This document shows positions 34,162 through 43,557 of a stretch of 64,000 nt of DNA, one piece after another. The stretch is taken from NCBI GenBank assembly GCA_016704435.1, contig JADJAB010000011.1, positions 96,196-160,195 of the forward strand, written 5' to 3'. This stretch comes from Rhodobacter sp. GTDB lineage: Bacteria > Pseudomonadota > Alphaproteobacteria > Rhodobacterales > Rhodobacteraceae. Numbering within the stretch: position 1 is the stretch's first letter; the number at the start of each line of letters is the position of its first letter. The notes below the pieces were generated by a model that was not told where the DNA came from, searched no databases, and saw only the letters and a list, made by a program, of their open reading frames with translations. The position numbers were made by a program, and so were the translations under genes.

Positions 34162-36279
34162 ATGATCGACGTCGAAGACCTCATCGCCCTGGTCCGCAAC
34201 TACAACCCGCGGTGCAACGCCGACCTGATCCGGCGGGCCTATTCCTATGGGCTGAAGATGCACGAAGGCCAGATCCGCAAGTCGGGCGAGCCCTACTTCA
34301 CCCACCCCGTCGCGGTGGCTGCCATCCTGACCGAACAACGGCTGGATGACGCGACGATCATCACCGCGCTGTTGCACGACACCATTGAAGATACCGGATC
34401 GACCTACGGCGAGATTACCGCGCTGTTCGGCGAGGAAGTTGCCGAACTGGTCGACGGCGTCACCAAGCTGACCAATCTTCAGCTGTCAAACGCCGGCAGC
34501 CAGCAGGCCGAGAACTTTCGCAAGCTGTTCATGGCGATGTCCAAGGACCTGCGGGTGATTCTGGTCAAGCTGGGCGACCGGCTGCACAACATGCGCACGA
34601 TCCGCAGCATGAACCTGGACAAGCAGGCCCAGAAGGCCCGCGAGACGATGGAGATCTTCGCGCCGCTGGCAGGGCGCATGGGCATGCAGTGGATGCGTGA
34701 GGAACTGGAGGATCTGGCCTTCAAGGTTCTCAACCCCGACGCTCGCAATTCCATCATGCGCCGCTTCGTGACCCTGCAGCGCGAGGCGGGCGATGTGGTC
34801 CACAAGATCACTGCCGACATCCGGCACGAGCTGGAAAAGGCCCAGATCGAGGCCGATGTCTATGGCCGCGCCAAGAAGCCCTATTCGATCTGGCGCAAGA
34901 TGCAGGAAAAGCAGCTCGCCTTCTCGCGCCTCTCCGACATCTACGGGTTCCGCGTGATCTGCGGCTCGGTCGCCGATTGCTACCGGATTCTCGGCGTGAT
35001 CCACCAGCGCTGGCGCGCGGTGCCGGGGCGGTTCAAGGATTACATCAGCCAGCCCAAGACCAACGGCTATCGGTCTATCCACACCACGGTCTCGGGCCGC
35101 GAGGGCCGGCGGGTGGAAGTGCAGATCCGCACCCGCGACATGCACGAAGTGGCCGAGGCCGGCGTGGCCGCGCATTGGTCCTACCGCGAGGGCGTGCGCG
35201 CGCAGAACCCCTTTGCGGTGGACCCGGCAAAGTGGATCGCCAGCCTGACCGAGCGTCTGGACGAGGAAGACCACGACGCGTTTCTCGAGAACGTCAAGCT
35301 TGAGATGTATTCGGACCAGGTGTTCTGTTTCACGCCCAAGGGCGATGTGATCCAGCTGCCGCGCGGGGCGACGCCGCTGGACTTCGCCTATGCGATCCAT
35401 ACCCGCATCGGCAACAGCACGGTTTCCGCCAAGATCGATGGCATCCGGGTGCCCTTGTGGACGCGGCTGAAGAACGGCCAGTCGGTCGAGGTGATCACCG
35501 CCGAAGGCCAGCGTCCGCAGGCCAGCTGGATCGACATCGTCGCTACCGGCCGCGCCAAGGCCGCGATCCGCCGCAGCCTCCGGGCCGAAGATCGGGGACG
35601 ATTCGTCAAGCTGGGCCATGAGTTGGCGCGGGCGGCCTTCGACCATGTCGGCAAGAAGGCCACCGACAAGGCGCTGCGTACGGCGGCCAAGATGATGGGC
35701 CTGGCCGATGAAGAGGATCTGCTGGCGCGCCTTGGCAGCGCCGAAGTCGCCGCGCGCCGGGTGGTGGAGCTGCTCTATCCCGAACTGGCCCTGGCGCAGG
35801 CCGAAGAGGTGGACGAAAAGCGCCCCGTCGTGGGCCTGCAAGCCGACCAGTCGCTGAAGCGCGCGCCCTGCTGCCAGCCCCTGCCGGGCGAGCGGATCGT
35901 CGGCATCACCTATCGCGGCAAGGGCGTGGTCGCGCATGCCATCGACTGTCCGGCGCTGGAGGAGTTCGAAAGCCAGACCGAACGCTGGGTCGATCTGCAC
36001 TGGAAGGCCGGGCGGCATGCTGCGGTCAACACGGTGTCGCTGGAAATCACTATTTCCAACGACGCGGGGGTGCTGGGGCGCATTTGTACATTGATCGGTG
36101 AGCAGAAGGCCAATATCTCGGACCTCAGGTTCATTGACCGCAAACCGGATTTTTACCGGCTGATCGTTGACGTGGACCTGCGTGATGTCGAACATCTGCA
36201 CATGGTCATGACCGCGCTCGAGGCCGAGACGGATGTGGCCCAGGTCGGCCGTCACCGCGATCTGACACGCAAGCCCTGA
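34162..36279 (+). CDS. spoT: bifunctional (p)ppGpp synthetase/hydrolase
   Basis: Stringent-response enzyme, 705 residues, the single long RSH type of Alphaproteobacteria. The hydrolase HD motif is intact in ALLHDTIEDT (about residues 69-78). The synthetase domain follows (about residues 230-345) with FKDYISQPKTNGYRSIHTTV and VEVQIRTRDMHEVAE. Then come a TGS domain (CFTPKGDVIQLPRGATPLDF) and a C-terminal ACT domain (from about residue 625). Both activities are expected from the residues visible. Confidence 0.94.
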   Translation: MIDVEDLIALVRNYNPRCNADLIRRAYSYGLKMHEGQIRKSGEPYFTHPVAVAAILTEQRLDDATIITALLHDTIEDTGSTYGEITALFGEEVAELVDGVTKLTNLQLSNAGSQQAENFRKLFMAMSKDLRVILVKLGDRLHNMRTIRSMNLDKQAQKARETMEIFAPLAGRMGMQWMREELEDLAFKVLNPDARNSIMRRFVTLQREAGDVVHKITADIRHELEKAQIEADVYGRAKKPYSIWRKMQEKQLAFSRLSDIYGFRVICGSVADCYRILGVIHQRWRAVPGRFKDYISQPKTNGYRSIHTTVSGREGRRVEVQIRTRDMHEVAEAGVAAHWSYREGVRAQNPFAVDPAKWIASLTERLDEEDHDAFLENVKLEMYSDQVFCFTPKGDVIQLPRGATPLDFAYAIHTRIGNSTVSAKIDGIRVPLWTRLKNGQSVEVITAEGQRPQASWIDIVATGRAKAAIRRSLRAEDRGRFVKLGHELARAAFDHVGKKATDKALRTAAKMMGLADEEDLLARLGSAEVAARRVVELLYPELALAQAEEVDEKRPVVGLQADQSLKRAPCCQPLPGERIVGITYRGKGVVAHAIDCPALEEFESQTERWVDLHWKAGRHAAVNTVSLEITISNDAGVLGRICTLIGEQKANISDLRFIDRKPDFYRLIVDVDLRDVEHLHMVMTALEAETDVAQVGRHRDLTRKP

Positions 36280-36335
36280 GCGGGGCTTGCCGGGAAAGGC
36301 CGGGCCAGAGGCGCCCGGCAGGGAAGGAAGAGGCA

Positions 36336-37040
36336 TTGGTCTTCAAGCGGCGGGAACCTATGGGCTGGGGCGCGTGGCTGCGCGAGCAGGTCTATCCGCG
36401 CGCGGGGTTCAAGCGCGCCACGCGCTATGTGATCCACCGCATGCGCCGACTGCCCGACCAGCCGCATCGGGTGGCGCGCGGGGTCTTCGCCGGGTCGCTG
36501 ATCGGCTTTTTGCCGCTTCCGGGGCTGCAATTCGTGGCGGCCTGGCTGGCCAGCCGGGCGATCAATGGCAACCTTCTGGCGGCCCTTCTGGCCACGTTCA
36601 ACACCAATCCGGTGACGACGCCGTTCTTTGCCGTGCTGGCGATGACGCTGGGCCACTGGATCCTCGGCATAGAGGCCCCGCTGACGGCGGAATACATCGG
36701 CCATGCCTTCGCGGTCGCGGGCGGCGACCTGTGGTTCAACTTCAAGGCCATGTTCGGCCCCGAGCATACGCGTTGGGGTGGCTTGATCCGCTTTTGGCAC
36801 GAGATCTACTGGCCCTACTTCATCGGTGCACTGGGGCCGGGCATCGTGCTCAGCGTGATCGCCTATTACATCACCATTCCGCTGGTCGAGGCGTATCAGA
36901 AGACCCGCGCCGCCAAGGCGGGCGAGCGCAAGGAAAAACGCAAGCGGCTGAGAGAGGCGGTGGCCAAGGCGGCGCACCGGTTGAAGCATCGGGGCGAGCA
37001 GGGTGAAACCAATGGTGACGACGCACCCGGTTCGCCCTAG
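36336..37040 (+). CDS. DUF2062 family membrane protein
   Basis: 234 residues. The DUF2062 core is about residues 40-200, with three or four membrane segments and the conserved GSLIGFLPLPGLQFV and NTNPVTTPFFA. The tail is highly charged (Lys/Arg/Glu, residues 190-230). TTG at 36336 is taken as start because VFKRREP is a typical opening and a GGAAGGA site precedes it; ATG at 36360 is the alternative. It lies between spoT and pdxJ as in related genomes; function unknown. Confidence 0.83.
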   Translation: MVFKRREPMGWGAWLREQVYPRAGFKRATRYVIHRMRRLPDQPHRVARGVFAGSLIGFLPLPGLQFVAAWLASRAINGNLLAALLATFNTNPVTTPFFAVLAMTLGHWILGIEAPLTAEYIGHAFAVAGGDLWFNFKAMFGPEHTRWGGLIRFWHEIYWPYFIGALGPGIVLSVIAYYITIPLVEAYQKTRAAKAGERKEKRKRLREAVAKAAHRLKHRGEQGETNGDDAPGSP

Positions 37041-37071
37041 TCTTGCCGCGGAATTGCAGGAGAGGCAGAAG

Positions 37072-37827
37072 ATGCAGGGCAGGGGCAGCCTGAGGCTTGG
37101 GGTCAACATCGACCATGTGGCGACGGTGCGCAACGCCCGCGGCGCGGTCTGGCCAGATCCGCTGCGCGCCGCGATCCTGGCGGAAACGGCCGGGGCCGAC
37201 GGCATCACCGCCCACTTGCGCGAAGACCGCCGCCATATCCGCGATTCCGACATGGAGGCACTGCGGGCAGGGATCGGCATTCCGCTGAACTTCGAAAGCG
37301 CCGCAACCGAGGAAATGGCCGCCATCGTGCTGCGGCTGAAACCGCATGCCGTCTGCCTGGTGCCGGAACGGCGCGAAGAGCGCACGACCGAGGGTGGCCT
37401 TGACGTGGCGGGCGACGAGGCGCGGCTGACCAGCTACATCGCACCCCTGCGCAATGCTGGCTGCCGGGTCAGCATGTTCATCGGCCACGATCCGCGCCAG
37501 ATCGAGGCCTCGGCCCGGATTGGCGCGGCGGTGGTGGAACTGCACACCGGCCACTACTCGGACCTGCATGCCGAGAGCCGGCTGGACGAGGCCGAGGCGG
37601 AACTCTCTGCGCTGCGCAGGGGCGCGGCGCTGGCCGCGTCACTGGGGCTGGAGGTGCATGCGGGGCACGGGCTGACCTATGAGAATGTCGCGCCGGTGGC
37701 CGCAATGCCCGAGGTTATGGAGCTGAACATCGGCCATTTCCTGGTGGGCGAGGCAATCTTCCGCGGCCTGGGCGGGGCGATCGAGGAGATGCGCCGCCGG
37801 ATGGACGCGGCCCGAGGCGAGGCCTGA
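37072..37827 (+). CDS. pdxJ: pyridoxine 5'-phosphate synthase
   Basis: Condenses 1-deoxyxylulose 5-phosphate with 3-amino-2-oxopropyl phosphate in vitamin B6 synthesis. The 251-residue product has the N-terminal LGVNIDHVATVRNAR, active-site segments TAHLREDRRHI and VCLVPERREERTTEGG, and the phosphate-binding end NIGHFLVGEAIF. The ATG at 37072 follows GGAGAGG. An upstream in-frame ATG at 37003 lies inside the DUF2062 gene and was rejected. Confidence 0.94.
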   Translation: MQGRGSLRLGVNIDHVATVRNARGAVWPDPLRAAILAETAGADGITAHLREDRRHIRDSDMEALRAGIGIPLNFESAATEEMAAIVLRLKPHAVCLVPERREERTTEGGLDVAGDEARLTSYIAPLRNAGCRVSMFIGHDPRQIEASARIGAAVVELHTGHYSDLHAESRLDEAEAELSALRRGAALAASLGLEVHAGHGLTYENVAPVAAMPEVMELNIGHFLVGEAIFRGLGGAIEEMRRRMDAARGEA

Positions 37828-37850
37828 CGTCCATGCCGGGTGCCTCCCAG

Positions 37851-37896
37851 GATTTCTTCGCAAGAATCTTGCAAATTCCTTGCTCAAGGAATTCGG
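37851..37896. repeat. double-palindrome repeat, copy 1
   Basis: Two adjacent hairpins in the pdxJ-acpS gap: a GCAAG-AAT-CTTGC core and AATTCCTTG-CT-CAAGGAATT. The element matches the perfect copy at 41797-41848 over most of its length, sharing TTGCAAATTCCTT. Differences fall mostly near the hairpin tips, so the stems remain. It lies 20 bases before the GTG start of acpS. Confidence 0.6.
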
Positions 37897-37915
37897 CCCG
37901 CAAAGGGAGCTGGCG

Positions 37916-38344
37916 GTGATCCTGGGCATCGGTACCGATCTGGCAAATATCGAGCGGATCGAGGCCACATTGGCCCGCTTTGGCGACCGTTTCCGCAACC
38001 GCGTCTTCACCGAACGCGAACAGCGGAAGGCCGAAGGCCGACGCGAAACCGCCGCCACCTATGCCAAGCGCTGGGCCGCGAAAGAGGCCTGCTCCAAGGC
38101 GCTCGGCACCGGGCTTCGCATGGGGATTTCCTGGAAGGACATGGCGGTCAGCAACCTGCGCTCCGGCCAGCCGGTCATGCATGTGACAGGCTGGGCGGCC
38201 GAGCGACTGGCGCAGATGACACCTGCGGGCTTTGAGACCGTGATCCATGTCACCCTGACCGACGATCACCCATGGGCGCAGGCTTTCGTGGTGATCGAAG
38301 CAAGGCCCGTCGCGGTCGGAGTCCAGGCAATCGCCCAACCATGA
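37916..38344 (+). CDS. acpS: holo-[acyl-carrier-protein] synthase
   Basis: Transfers phosphopantetheine to ACP. The 142-residue product begins ILGIGTDLANIERIE with the metal Asp, and has RWAAKEACSKALGTG with the catalytic Glu/Lys. The GTG start is supported by GGGAGC upstream; the open frame to 37880 reads through the palindromic repeat. It is followed by a broken gene before lepB, where related genomes usually have lepB directly or nearly so. Confidence 0.92.
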   Translation: MILGIGTDLANIERIEATLARFGDRFRNRVFTEREQRKAEGRRETAATYAKRWAAKEACSKALGTGLRMGISWKDMAVSNLRSGQPVMHVTGWAAERLAQMTPAGFETVIHVTLTDDHPWAQAFVVIEARPVAVGVQAIAQP

Positions 38345-38766
38345 ACGGTCCTCCCCCGCCAGCCAGGCATGCGGCGCAGCGGCAATTGCGGTCCTTTGCG
38401 CTGGGGCGGCGGTTTGGCTGAGTCTGCGACTGTGGTGGCCCGAAGGCTTTGACGTGAGCCTACGTGACTTCATCAATCCGCTCTCGCTGATGGCGCCGGC
38501 CCTGGTCGCCGCCAGCCTTTGGTTCGCGGGAAAAGCGCTTGTCCGGCTTTTGCGTCGATGCTTCTTCGGTGCGGCAGTGCTTGAACTTGATTCACCCGGC
38601 AATCTGCGGCGCAGTACCGCGCGCGCGTCACTATCGATGTGCCGGGAATGCGCAAGGTCATTGCCGGGGACCACCCGCCAATCGACCGTCACCGGACCCT
38701 GACGGTGACCGCGCCAACCCCCGGCCCCGATTTCTGCACCGGGATCGCAGTTCCCCTGCACGACTG
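38341..38766 (+). pseudogene. two-membrane-segment protein, broken by two frameshifts
   Basis: Reconstructed by joining frames. ATG at 38341 overlaps the acpS stop. Within about 30 bases the coding frame shifts and reads IAVLCAGAAVWLSLRLWW and then LMAPALVAASLWFAGKALV, two hydrophobic segments. Near 38608 it shifts again to YRARVTIDVPGMRKVIAGD and ends TGIAVPLHD at a stop. Total length fits about 140 residues. The layout (two helices, then a small beta domain) resembles small unknown membrane proteins; I cannot name a family. Continuity over three frames argues for a real gene damaged by indels. Confidence 0.5.
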
Positions 38767-38867
38767 ACCGGCAGTCTGTCGCCGCCGCGCCTTGACTCGT
38801 CGCGACGCTTGCGCGCAAGAAGCGCGGGCAAATGACAAGAGCGAATGACAAGGGCAAGGCAGGCATC

Positions 38868-39656
38868 ATGGCGAAAGCGAAATCCGAAGGTGGCGTGATG
38901 GAACTGGTAAAGACCGTGTTCTGGGCGCTGGTGATCGCGGGTGTCTTCCGCACGCTGTTCTTCCAGCCGTTCTGGATTCCGTCCAGCTCGATGAAGGACA
39001 CGCTGCTGGTTGGCGATTTCCTGTTCGTCAACAAGATGGCCTATGGCTATTCGCGCTATTCATGCCCCTTCGCGATGTGCCCGATCTCGGGCCGTATCTT
39101 CGGCTCGGACCCGGCGCGCGGCGATGTTGCCGTGTTCCGCCATCCGGCCAATGGCAATGACCTGATCAAACGGGTGATCGGCTTGCCCGGCGATACGGTG
39201 CAGATGAAGGAGGGTATCCTTTACCTGAACGGCAAGGAAGTGCCGCAGGAGCCGGCTGGCATCTTCGAGGAGGTGATGGAGCCGCAGGGCCCGATGCGTG
39301 GCCGCCCGCGCTGCGAAAACGGCGTCGTGGGCGACGGTGCGATCTGCCAGAAGTCGCGTACGGTGGAAACCCTGCCCGAGGGCACCCGGCACAATGTACT
39401 GAACATCGAATCCTCGCCGGGCCTGCCCGACAATACAGATGTCTTTACCGTCCCCGAGGGGAAGTATTTCGTGATGGGCGACAACCGCGACAATTCGGCC
39501 GACAGCCGGATCGATCCGAAGGCGGGCGGCGTCGGCTACGTGCCGGCGGAAAACCTGATCGGACGGGCCGACCGGATCGTGTTCTCTTCGGCCGGCAGCC
39601 GGATCTGGTATTTCTGGACCTGGCGCTCGGATCGCTTCTTCAAGGCCATCGAATAG
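38868..39656 (+). CDS. lepB: signal peptidase I
   Basis: Cleaves signal peptides at the outer face of the inner membrane. The product has 262 residues from the ATG at 38868 (12 more if the ATG at 38832 is used). There is one N-terminal membrane segment (about residues 12-30). The catalytic Ser is in PSSSMKDTL, the catalytic Lys in LIKRVIGLPGD, and GDNRDNSADSR is the family box E. A four-Cys region (SCPFAMCPISG, RCENG, ICQ) is notable. The usual rnc partner follows 10 bases later. Confidence 0.94.
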   Translation: MAKAKSEGGVMELVKTVFWALVIAGVFRTLFFQPFWIPSSSMKDTLLVGDFLFVNKMAYGYSRYSCPFAMCPISGRIFGSDPARGDVAVFRHPANGNDLIKRVIGLPGDTVQMKEGILYLNGKEVPQEPAGIFEEVMEPQGPMRGRPRCENGVVGDGAICQKSRTVETLPEGTRHNVLNIESSPGLPDNTDVFTVPEGKYFVMGDNRDNSADSRIDPKAGGVGYVPAENLIGRADRIVFSSAGSRIWYFWTWRSDRFFKAIE

Positions 39657-39666
39657 GACGGCGCCG

Positions 39667-40361
39667 GTGCGGCTTTCTGTCGGGATCTTCTGGCCGTTCC
39701 AGACCCGCATCGGGCATGCCTTCCCGCAAGCCGAGATCTGCTGATCCGCGCCGTTACCCATGCCTCGATCAGCGCGCCGACGCGGCCCGACAACCAGCGG
39801 CTGGAGTTCCTGGGCGACCGGGTTCTGGGTCTGGTGATGGCCGAGGCGCTGCTGGCAGCCGACCCGAAGGCGCCCGAAGGCCTGCTGGCGCCACGGTTCA
39901 ACGCGCTGGTGCGCAAGGAGGCCTGCGCCGAAGTAGCGCGCGAGGTCGGCCTGGGCGACGTGCTGAAGCTGGGCCGGTCCGAGATGCTGTCGGGCGGGCG
40001 GCGGAAAGAGGCACTTCTGGGCGATGCAATGGAGGCGGTGATCGCTGCCGTTCATCTTGACGCTGGCTTCGAGGCGGCGCGGGCGATGGTTCTGCGGCTG
40101 TGGGGCGGGCGGATCGGCCGGGTCGAGGAAGACGCCCGCGATCCGAAGACCGCGCTTCAGGAATGGGCCCAGGCGCGCGGCATGCCGCCACCGGACTATG
40201 CCGAGACGGGGCGTTCAGGCCCGGATCACGCGCCTGTCTTCACAGTTGAAGTGCGGCTGGAAAACGGCGAGGCCGCCGAGGCCACGGCGGGGTCAAAGCG
40301 GGTGGCCGAACAGGCTGCGGCGAAGGCCTTGCTGGACAGGATGGAGGCACGTGCGGACTAG
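39667..40361 (+). pseudogene. rnc: ribonuclease III, one-base frameshift near N-terminus
   Basis: Cuts double-stranded RNA, for example rRNA precursors. GTG at 39667 opens LSVGIFWPFQTRIGHAF and then hits TGA. One base missing in CCGAGATCTG (between 39735 and 39736) separates it from LLIRAVTHAS and the nuclease signature NQRLEFLGDRVLGLV. The rest is intact: the metal-site region GDAMEAVIAAVHLD and the C-terminal dsRNA-binding domain with AGSKRVAEQAAAKALL. The corrected length is 231 residues. Because rnc is normally present and intact, a base error is likely. The longest intact frame starts at GTG 39834. Confidence 0.85.
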
Positions 40362-40407
40362 TCCGGAAGTGAGGACGGCGCTCTTCCCTTTGTCGGCCGC
40401 CGCGCTT

Positions 40408-40998
40408 TCAAATCGAGCAAGCTCTCGGCCCAGGCATCTCGTTGACATCTCCCGGCGCCTGCGGTGCCACGCGCTTTGCATCTCCGCAGCTTTTCGAGAA
40501 TGCTCTCAGGCTCCCGCGGGGGGGGCGTTTTGGCGCGCTGGCCTCTCCAACTTTTCCGGATGAGAATTTTGGCCAATCAATTGCAAGTCCGGCCTTGACC
40601 ATTTCTGCAGACAGATCCCGTCCATCAGGCAAATAACAGGTGGCGACCAATCGGACGTGAGTCTGCTCCCCTTCTGCGACAGCGCGCATTTCCGCGCCGT
40701 GGCACAGACGGATGAGTGCGCTTCGCGCCTGCTTGCCGTACGGATCTTCCAATTCCGGCGCGTCGATGCCTGCCAGACGGATACGCGTGCCCTCGATGTC
40801 GATCGTATCGCCATCGATCACCCAGGACCGTCCCTGGTATACCGTTTCGCGAATGATCTAGATTTCAGGCCCGCGGCGCGCATTTGCCTCTGTGTGCCTT
40901 GCCAGCTTTTCGGACAGAGGCGTCGGATAGGTCCGGATGACCCGCTTCTTCCCCGGAGCTGGAAAAAGCGCGCGCAGGAGAGATCCGACAAGTCCCAA
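40408..40998 (-). pseudogene. thermonuclease (SNase) family protein with in-frame TAG and altered C-terminus
   Basis: The core from GTG at 40821 reads VIDGDTIDIEGTRIRLAGID, the SNase start with its catalytic Asp/Arg region, and continues to IDWPKFSSGK. Upstream in the same frame is a plausible N-terminus with a hydrophobic stretch (LLGLVGSLLRALFPAPG) and NARRGPEI, but a TAG at 40858-40860 separates it. Downstream of IDWPKFSSGK the expected family ending is lost, and EPESILEKLRRCKA appears in another frame. The gene thus has one stop and at least one indel. It lies antisense between rnc and era. Confidence 0.6.
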
Positions 40999-41115
40999 GA
41001 GAGATACTCCATGATACCTTGCGTACGACGAGAATGCAAATTGCCCCTTTGAATGCCAACTGGAATTCCGGGCTCGAATCCCGTAAGGCAGGCTGCATTG
41101 CACAGAGGCCTGCCC

Positions 41116-41791
41116 ATGACCCACAACACGCGCGCGGGCTTTGTCGCCCTGATCGGAGAGCCGAACGCCGGCAAATCCACCTTGCTGAACCGGATGGTCG
41201 GGGCGAAGGTTTCCATCGTCACCCACAAGGTGCAGACGACGCGGGCGCGCATTCGCGGGGTCTGCATGGCGGGGCAGGCGCAGATCGTGTTCGTCGATAC
41301 GCCGGGCATTTTCCGGCCCCGGCGGCGGCTGGACCGGTCGATGGTCAAGGCGGCCTGGGGGGGCGCGGCGGATGCCGATGTGGTGGTCTTGCTGATCGAG
41401 GCGCATCGCGGGCTGACCAGCGGCACCCAGGCGATCATCGACCGGATCCGCGACCAGATGCCCAAGGGCAAGCCGGTGGCGCTGGCGATCAACAAGATCG
41501 ACCGGGTGAAGGCGGAAACCCTGCTGGCTTTGGCCGAAAAGATGAACGAGGCGTTTCCTTTCGCCAAGACCTTCATGATTTCCGCTGAAAAGGGCTATGG
41601 CGTCGAGGATCTGAAGCAATGGCTGGCAGGGGAATTGCCGGAAAGCCCGTGGTATTACCCCGAGGACCAGCTGGCCGATCTGCCGACGGACGGTGCATCT
41701 GTTCCTGACCGTGAAGGTGCGGCCGAACTGGCTGGAAGAGGCCGAGCGCTATTCCGAGATGGGGCTGGATTTCAAGGACGGCGATGGCTGA
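41116..41791 (+). pseudogene. era: GTPase Era with internal deletion of most of the KH domain
   Basis: Era matures 16S rRNA and the small ribosomal subunit. The GTPase domain is complete: GEPNAGKST (G1), VDTPGIF (G3), NKID (G4) and SAEKG (G5). At about residue 192 (YPEDQLADLPT) the frame changes, and the next recognisable piece is the far C-terminus VHLFLTVKVRPNWLEEAERY, ending at TGA 41789-41791 in another frame. About 80 residues of the RNA-binding KH domain are absent at 41686-41693. Normal Era is about 300 residues. It is either an assembly deletion or a truly truncated protein; the GTPase half is unaffected. Confidence 0.85.
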
Positions 41792-41796
41792 GCCGG

Positions 41797-41848
41797 GCGC
41801 CAAAATTCTTCGAAGAATTTTGCAAATTCCTTCGAAGGAATTTGGCGC
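41797..41848. repeat. double-palindrome repeat, copy 2 (perfect)
   Basis: Two 20-base perfect palindromes (41802-41821 and 41824-41843, each with a TTCGAA centre) are joined by GC and enclosed by outer arms GCGCCAAA/TTTGGCGC (41797-41804 and 41841-41848). Folded, this gives a closed stem with two internal hairpins. It fills the gap between era and the DUF1491 gene and ends exactly where the GTG start begins, covering the place of a ribosome binding site. Confidence 0.8.
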
Positions 41849-42187
41849 GTGACGGCGCGGCTGGCGTCGGGGCTGTGGGTGTCGGCCTATCTGGCGCGGC
41901 TGCGGCTGGCGGCTATCCCGGCCTATCTGGCGCGGCGGGGTGACGACACCGCTGGCGCGGTGATTGTGAAACTGGCCACGCTGGATGGCAACGCCCGGGC
42001 CTTCGTGCGGCGGTGGGATTTTGCTTCGGATACAAGGCTTTGGACGATCTTGGCCGAGGGTGACGAGGCGACGGTGGATGCCGCCCTGGCGCGCGAAGGC
42101 GCGCGGGATCCCGACCTCTGGATCATCGAGGTGGAAGACCGGGCAGGACGGACCCTGCTGGAGGAGAACGGTCTGGCAGAGGGTTGA
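41849..42187 (+). CDS. DUF1491 family protein
   Basis: 112 residues, matching the compact alphaproteobacterial DUF1491 family: GLWVSAYLARLRLAAIPAY at the N-terminus, AGAVIVKLATLDG in the middle and DPDLWIIEVEDRAGRTLLEE near the end. The GTG start has no Shine-Dalgarno because the palindromic repeat abuts it. Its place after era is usual in Rhodobacteraceae; function unknown. Confidence 0.85.
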   Translation: MTARLASGLWVSAYLARLRLAAIPAYLARRGDDTAGAVIVKLATLDGNARAFVRRWDFASDTRLWTILAEGDEATVDAALAREGARDPDLWIIEVEDRAGRTLLEENGLAEG

Positions 42188-42244
42188 CCCGCCTTGCGCG
42201 ACCGCTGCGTGGCAGGGCAGGAATGGATGCGGGGGCATGCACAT

Positions 42245-42274
42245 GAACAGGGCCGCCCGAAGACGGCCCTGTTC
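42245..42274 (-). terminator. hairpin terminator after tuf
   Basis: Perfect 11-bp arms (42245-42255 and 42264-42274) with an 8-base loop, 18 bases past the tuf stop. It lacks a T-run on either strand but is the only structure between tuf and the convergent DUF1491 gene, so it may serve both. Confidence 0.6.
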
Positions 42275-42292
42275 CCGATGCGATGGTCGCGA

Positions 42293-43468
<1,176 letters not shown>

Positions 43469-43557
43469 GTCGGGCGCCCTTGCTCTCTTGGGCCCCGGAA
43501 GGGGGCCTCGGTCCACTCGGGCGGCGGCTTAATGGCATGGCCAGGGAAAATCAAGCC

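Noticed and set aside
37003..37071. N-terminal extension of pdxJ from ATG 37003
   Set aside because: It overlaps the DUF2062 coding end; ATG 37072 has a good ribosome binding site and the usual family start.
39834..40361. Short RNase III starting at GTG 39834 as the real gene
   Set aside because: The upstream bases encode the conserved LLIRAVTHAS and NQRLEFLGDR region, so the protein begins earlier and a base is missing.
41066..41090. tRNA-like T-arm (GGGCTCGAATCCC) upstream of era
   Set aside because: No matching acceptor, D or anticodon arms within tRNA distance.
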